A stretch of DNA of 42,238 nt from Candidatus Aphodosoma intestinipullorum. GTDB taxonomy: Bacteria > Bacteroidota > Bacteroidia > Bacteroidales > Paludibacteraceae. Both the position numbers and the translations under genes were made by a program. The stretch spans positions 1 through 42,238 of the forward strand of contig JADIMV010000140.1 of NCBI GenBank assembly GCA_017694515.1. The letters are read 5' to 3'. Below are positions 41,351-42,238 of this stretch, piece after piece; the first letter of the stretch is position 1, and each line of letters opens with the position of its first letter. Below the pieces are notes generated by a model. It saw only the letters and a list, made by a program, of their open reading frames with translations. It did not search any database and had not been told where the DNA came from.

Positions 41351-41803
41351 ATGAATATAGCCCTGTTTCCTGGCAGCTTCGACCCGTTTACCGTTGGTCA
41401 TGCCGACATAGTGCGGCGTGCGTTGCCCCTGTTTGACAGGCTCATAATTGCGGTTGGCATCAACCCGTCAAAACACGGGGAGCAGACCGCCGTGCAGCGC
41501 GTCGAGTCCATCGCGTCCCTCTATCGCAAAGAGCCGCGCATAGAAGTGCGCGCTTACAGTTCGCTTACCGTCGATTTTGCATCCGAATGCGGTGCACGCT
41601 ACATCGTACGCGGTGTACGTTCCCCCATCGACTTTGAATATGAGCACAATATGGCCGAGGTCAACCGCCGTCTCTCCGGAGTGGAGACCGTGATACTCTG
41701 TGCCGACCCGGCTTTGGCGCACATCTCCTCCTCCCTCGTCCGCGAACTCGAGGCCTTCGGCCGTGACGTGAGCGAATACCTGCCCTCGGCATCTGACATC
41801 TAA
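41351..41803 (+). CDS. coaD: Phosphopantetheine adenylyltransferase
   Basis: CoaD transfers AMP from ATP to 4'-phosphopantetheine, giving dephospho-CoA, the penultimate step of coenzyme A synthesis. The nucleotidyltransferase motif is GSFDPFTVGH at residues 8-17, with the T/HxGH-type histidines. Further family motifs are YIVRGVRSPIDFEYE and the C-terminal ISSSLVREL, corresponding to the ISSTxVRE loop that binds ATP. The 150 residues match the usual length. It follows glmM by 74 bases and the hairpin at 41293. The region downstream is non-coding up to the window end. Confidence 0.96.
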   Translation: MNIALFPGSFDPFTVGHADIVRRALPLFDRLIIAVGINPSKHGEQTAVQRVESIASLYRKEPRIEVRAYSSLTVDFASECGARYIVRGVRSPIDFEYEHNMAEVNRRLSGVETVILCADPALAHISSSLVRELEAFGRDVSEYLPSASDI

Positions 41804-42026
41804 AATATAGGAATTATGATAACGTCAGTTCGATGTAACACTCACGTCCGCGTTTCGGCATTCTTACATACGCATCTTCACTGTGTCTAATACACCTTTC
41901 GTTCTCCAGGTACCATTCACGATGTGTCTGTATCCTGTTAGTAACATCCTGTAATACAGGGCAATTTATTACCTTCTCCTTAGCTCTCAGCTATCTCCTC
42001 CCTATCCTCTCCTTAGCGATTCGGCA

Positions 42027-42051
42027 TTTTTGCGCCAAAGTCGCGCAAAAA
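42027..42051. other. Perfect stem-loop TTTTTGCGC/GCGCAAAAA
   Basis: TTTTTGCGC and GCGCAAAAA form a nine-bp stem around CAAAGTC. The A/T ends resemble a bidirectional terminator, though the T-run is part of the stem rather than following it on either strand. It could end coaD transcription. Confidence 0.45.
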
Positions 42052-42200
42052 CGTTCAAATCGTAAACCTCATCACCTCGATACACATTATACCCATCTGC
42101 CAAATCTCATTTTATCCATGGAGAATCGCAGGCTTATACTGGCAGCGCGTTATCGTGGTGCAGCTCGTCGCATTCCCCATACCGTAATATCCCAATAGTA

Positions 42201-42238
42201 AAATAAAGGTTAAAAACACGTACTCTCGCCGAATCCTC
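42201..42238. repeat. Inverted-repeat intergenic element, copy 3 (cut by window end)
   Basis: AAATAAAGGTTAAAAACACG followed by TACTCTCGCC carries the same 19-bp core as copies 1 and 2. The outer flank is the exact reverse complement of the right flank of copy 2. The second arm should lie roughly 50-90 bases beyond the end of the window. Confidence 0.8.

Larger units (their letters stand above)
41804..42238. other. Intergenic region to window end, 435 bp
   Basis: No gene of credible length is visible. It contains a near-direct repeat (ATCCTGTTAGTAAC / ATCCTGTAATACAG) near 41930-41960, a pyrimidine-rich stretch (CTTCTCCTTAGCTCTCAGC) near 41973, a perfect stem-loop (42027-42051) and the start of an inverted-repeat element at 42201. 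Confidence 0.6.

Noticed and set aside
41970-42030. Degenerate extra copy of the inverted-repeat element interior (TACCTTCTCCTTA shared with copy 1)
   Set aside because: A 13-base match is expected by chance in a window of this size and no conserved arms flank it.
1-42238. CRISPR array, prophage, integrase or toxin-antitoxin module
   Set aside because: No regularly spaced repeats, cas-like genes, phage structural genes or recombinases were found in the frames inspected.

Overview
The window reads as a chromosome segment of a member of the Bacteroidales, most likely a gut Muribaculaceae-type organism (family placement is inference). The evidence is a SusC/SusD pair, several Bacteroidetes-style lipoproteins, two giant surface proteins with type IX secretion (T9SS)-like C-termini, and many matches to the Bacteroidetes promoter pattern TTTG-N19/20-TAnnTTTG. 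Gene pairs also look familiar from this order: tdk/hypothetical/rsmI, TPR protein/ribH and DUF4827 protein/glmM. Base composition is roughly balanced by eye. There is no rRNA, CRISPR array, complete insertion sequence or prophage.

Layout. 1-5162: 3' part of a helicase with HRDC and helix-turn-helix tails, convergent with thymidine kinase (tdk). A plus-strand operon follows: an acidic hypothetical protein, rsmI and a coiled-coil lipoprotein. 5163-11755: a SusC/SusD/lipoprotein operon with a good promoter and a strong terminator. 11756-15139: a repeat carrying two promoter matches, then a large M6-family metallopeptidase and its terminator. 15427-20977 (minus): nadB, a DUF2723 membrane protein and a polysaccharide deacetylase. 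20978-21948: a long intergenic region with an inverted-repeat element. 21949-29553: two paralogous secreted proteins of over 1000 residues plus a small outer-membrane beta-barrel, apparently one operon. 29735-34441 (minus): a compact run of CYTH protein, TlpA-like lipoprotein, queG, sodium:solute symporter and engB. 34442-36068: a second inverted-repeat element, a good promoter, a truncated methyltransferase and an AT-rich small ORF of foreign look. 36034-39000: a DUF1848 protein, a TPR membrane protein, ribH, and tRNA-Tyr, tRNA-Gly and (minus strand) tRNA-Lys. 39278-41803: DUF4827 lipoprotein, glmM and coaD. The window ends inside a third inverted-repeat element.

Much of the window is housekeeping metabolism: nucleotide salvage, rRNA methylation, NAD, riboflavin, CoA and UDP-GlcNAc precursors, queuosine and ribosome assembly. 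Interleaved are cell-surface loci. SusCD, its lipoprotein and the adjacent peptidase suggest uptake of peptide or glycopeptide material, though the substrate cannot be read from the sequence. The twin giant proteins and the beta-barrel look like a surface adhesin or matrix module.

The least explained signals are two dispersed DNA element families. One is an intergenic element whose arms share a 19-bp core, GTTAAAAACACGTACTCTC, identical in all five arms seen, around unrelated interiors of different length. The other is a hairpin repeat that contains TATCTTTG promoter boxes. The truncated methyltransferase next to the AT-rich ORF is the best candidate for recently acquired or decaying accessory DNA. 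I did not find a complete new defence or mobile system that I can defend.
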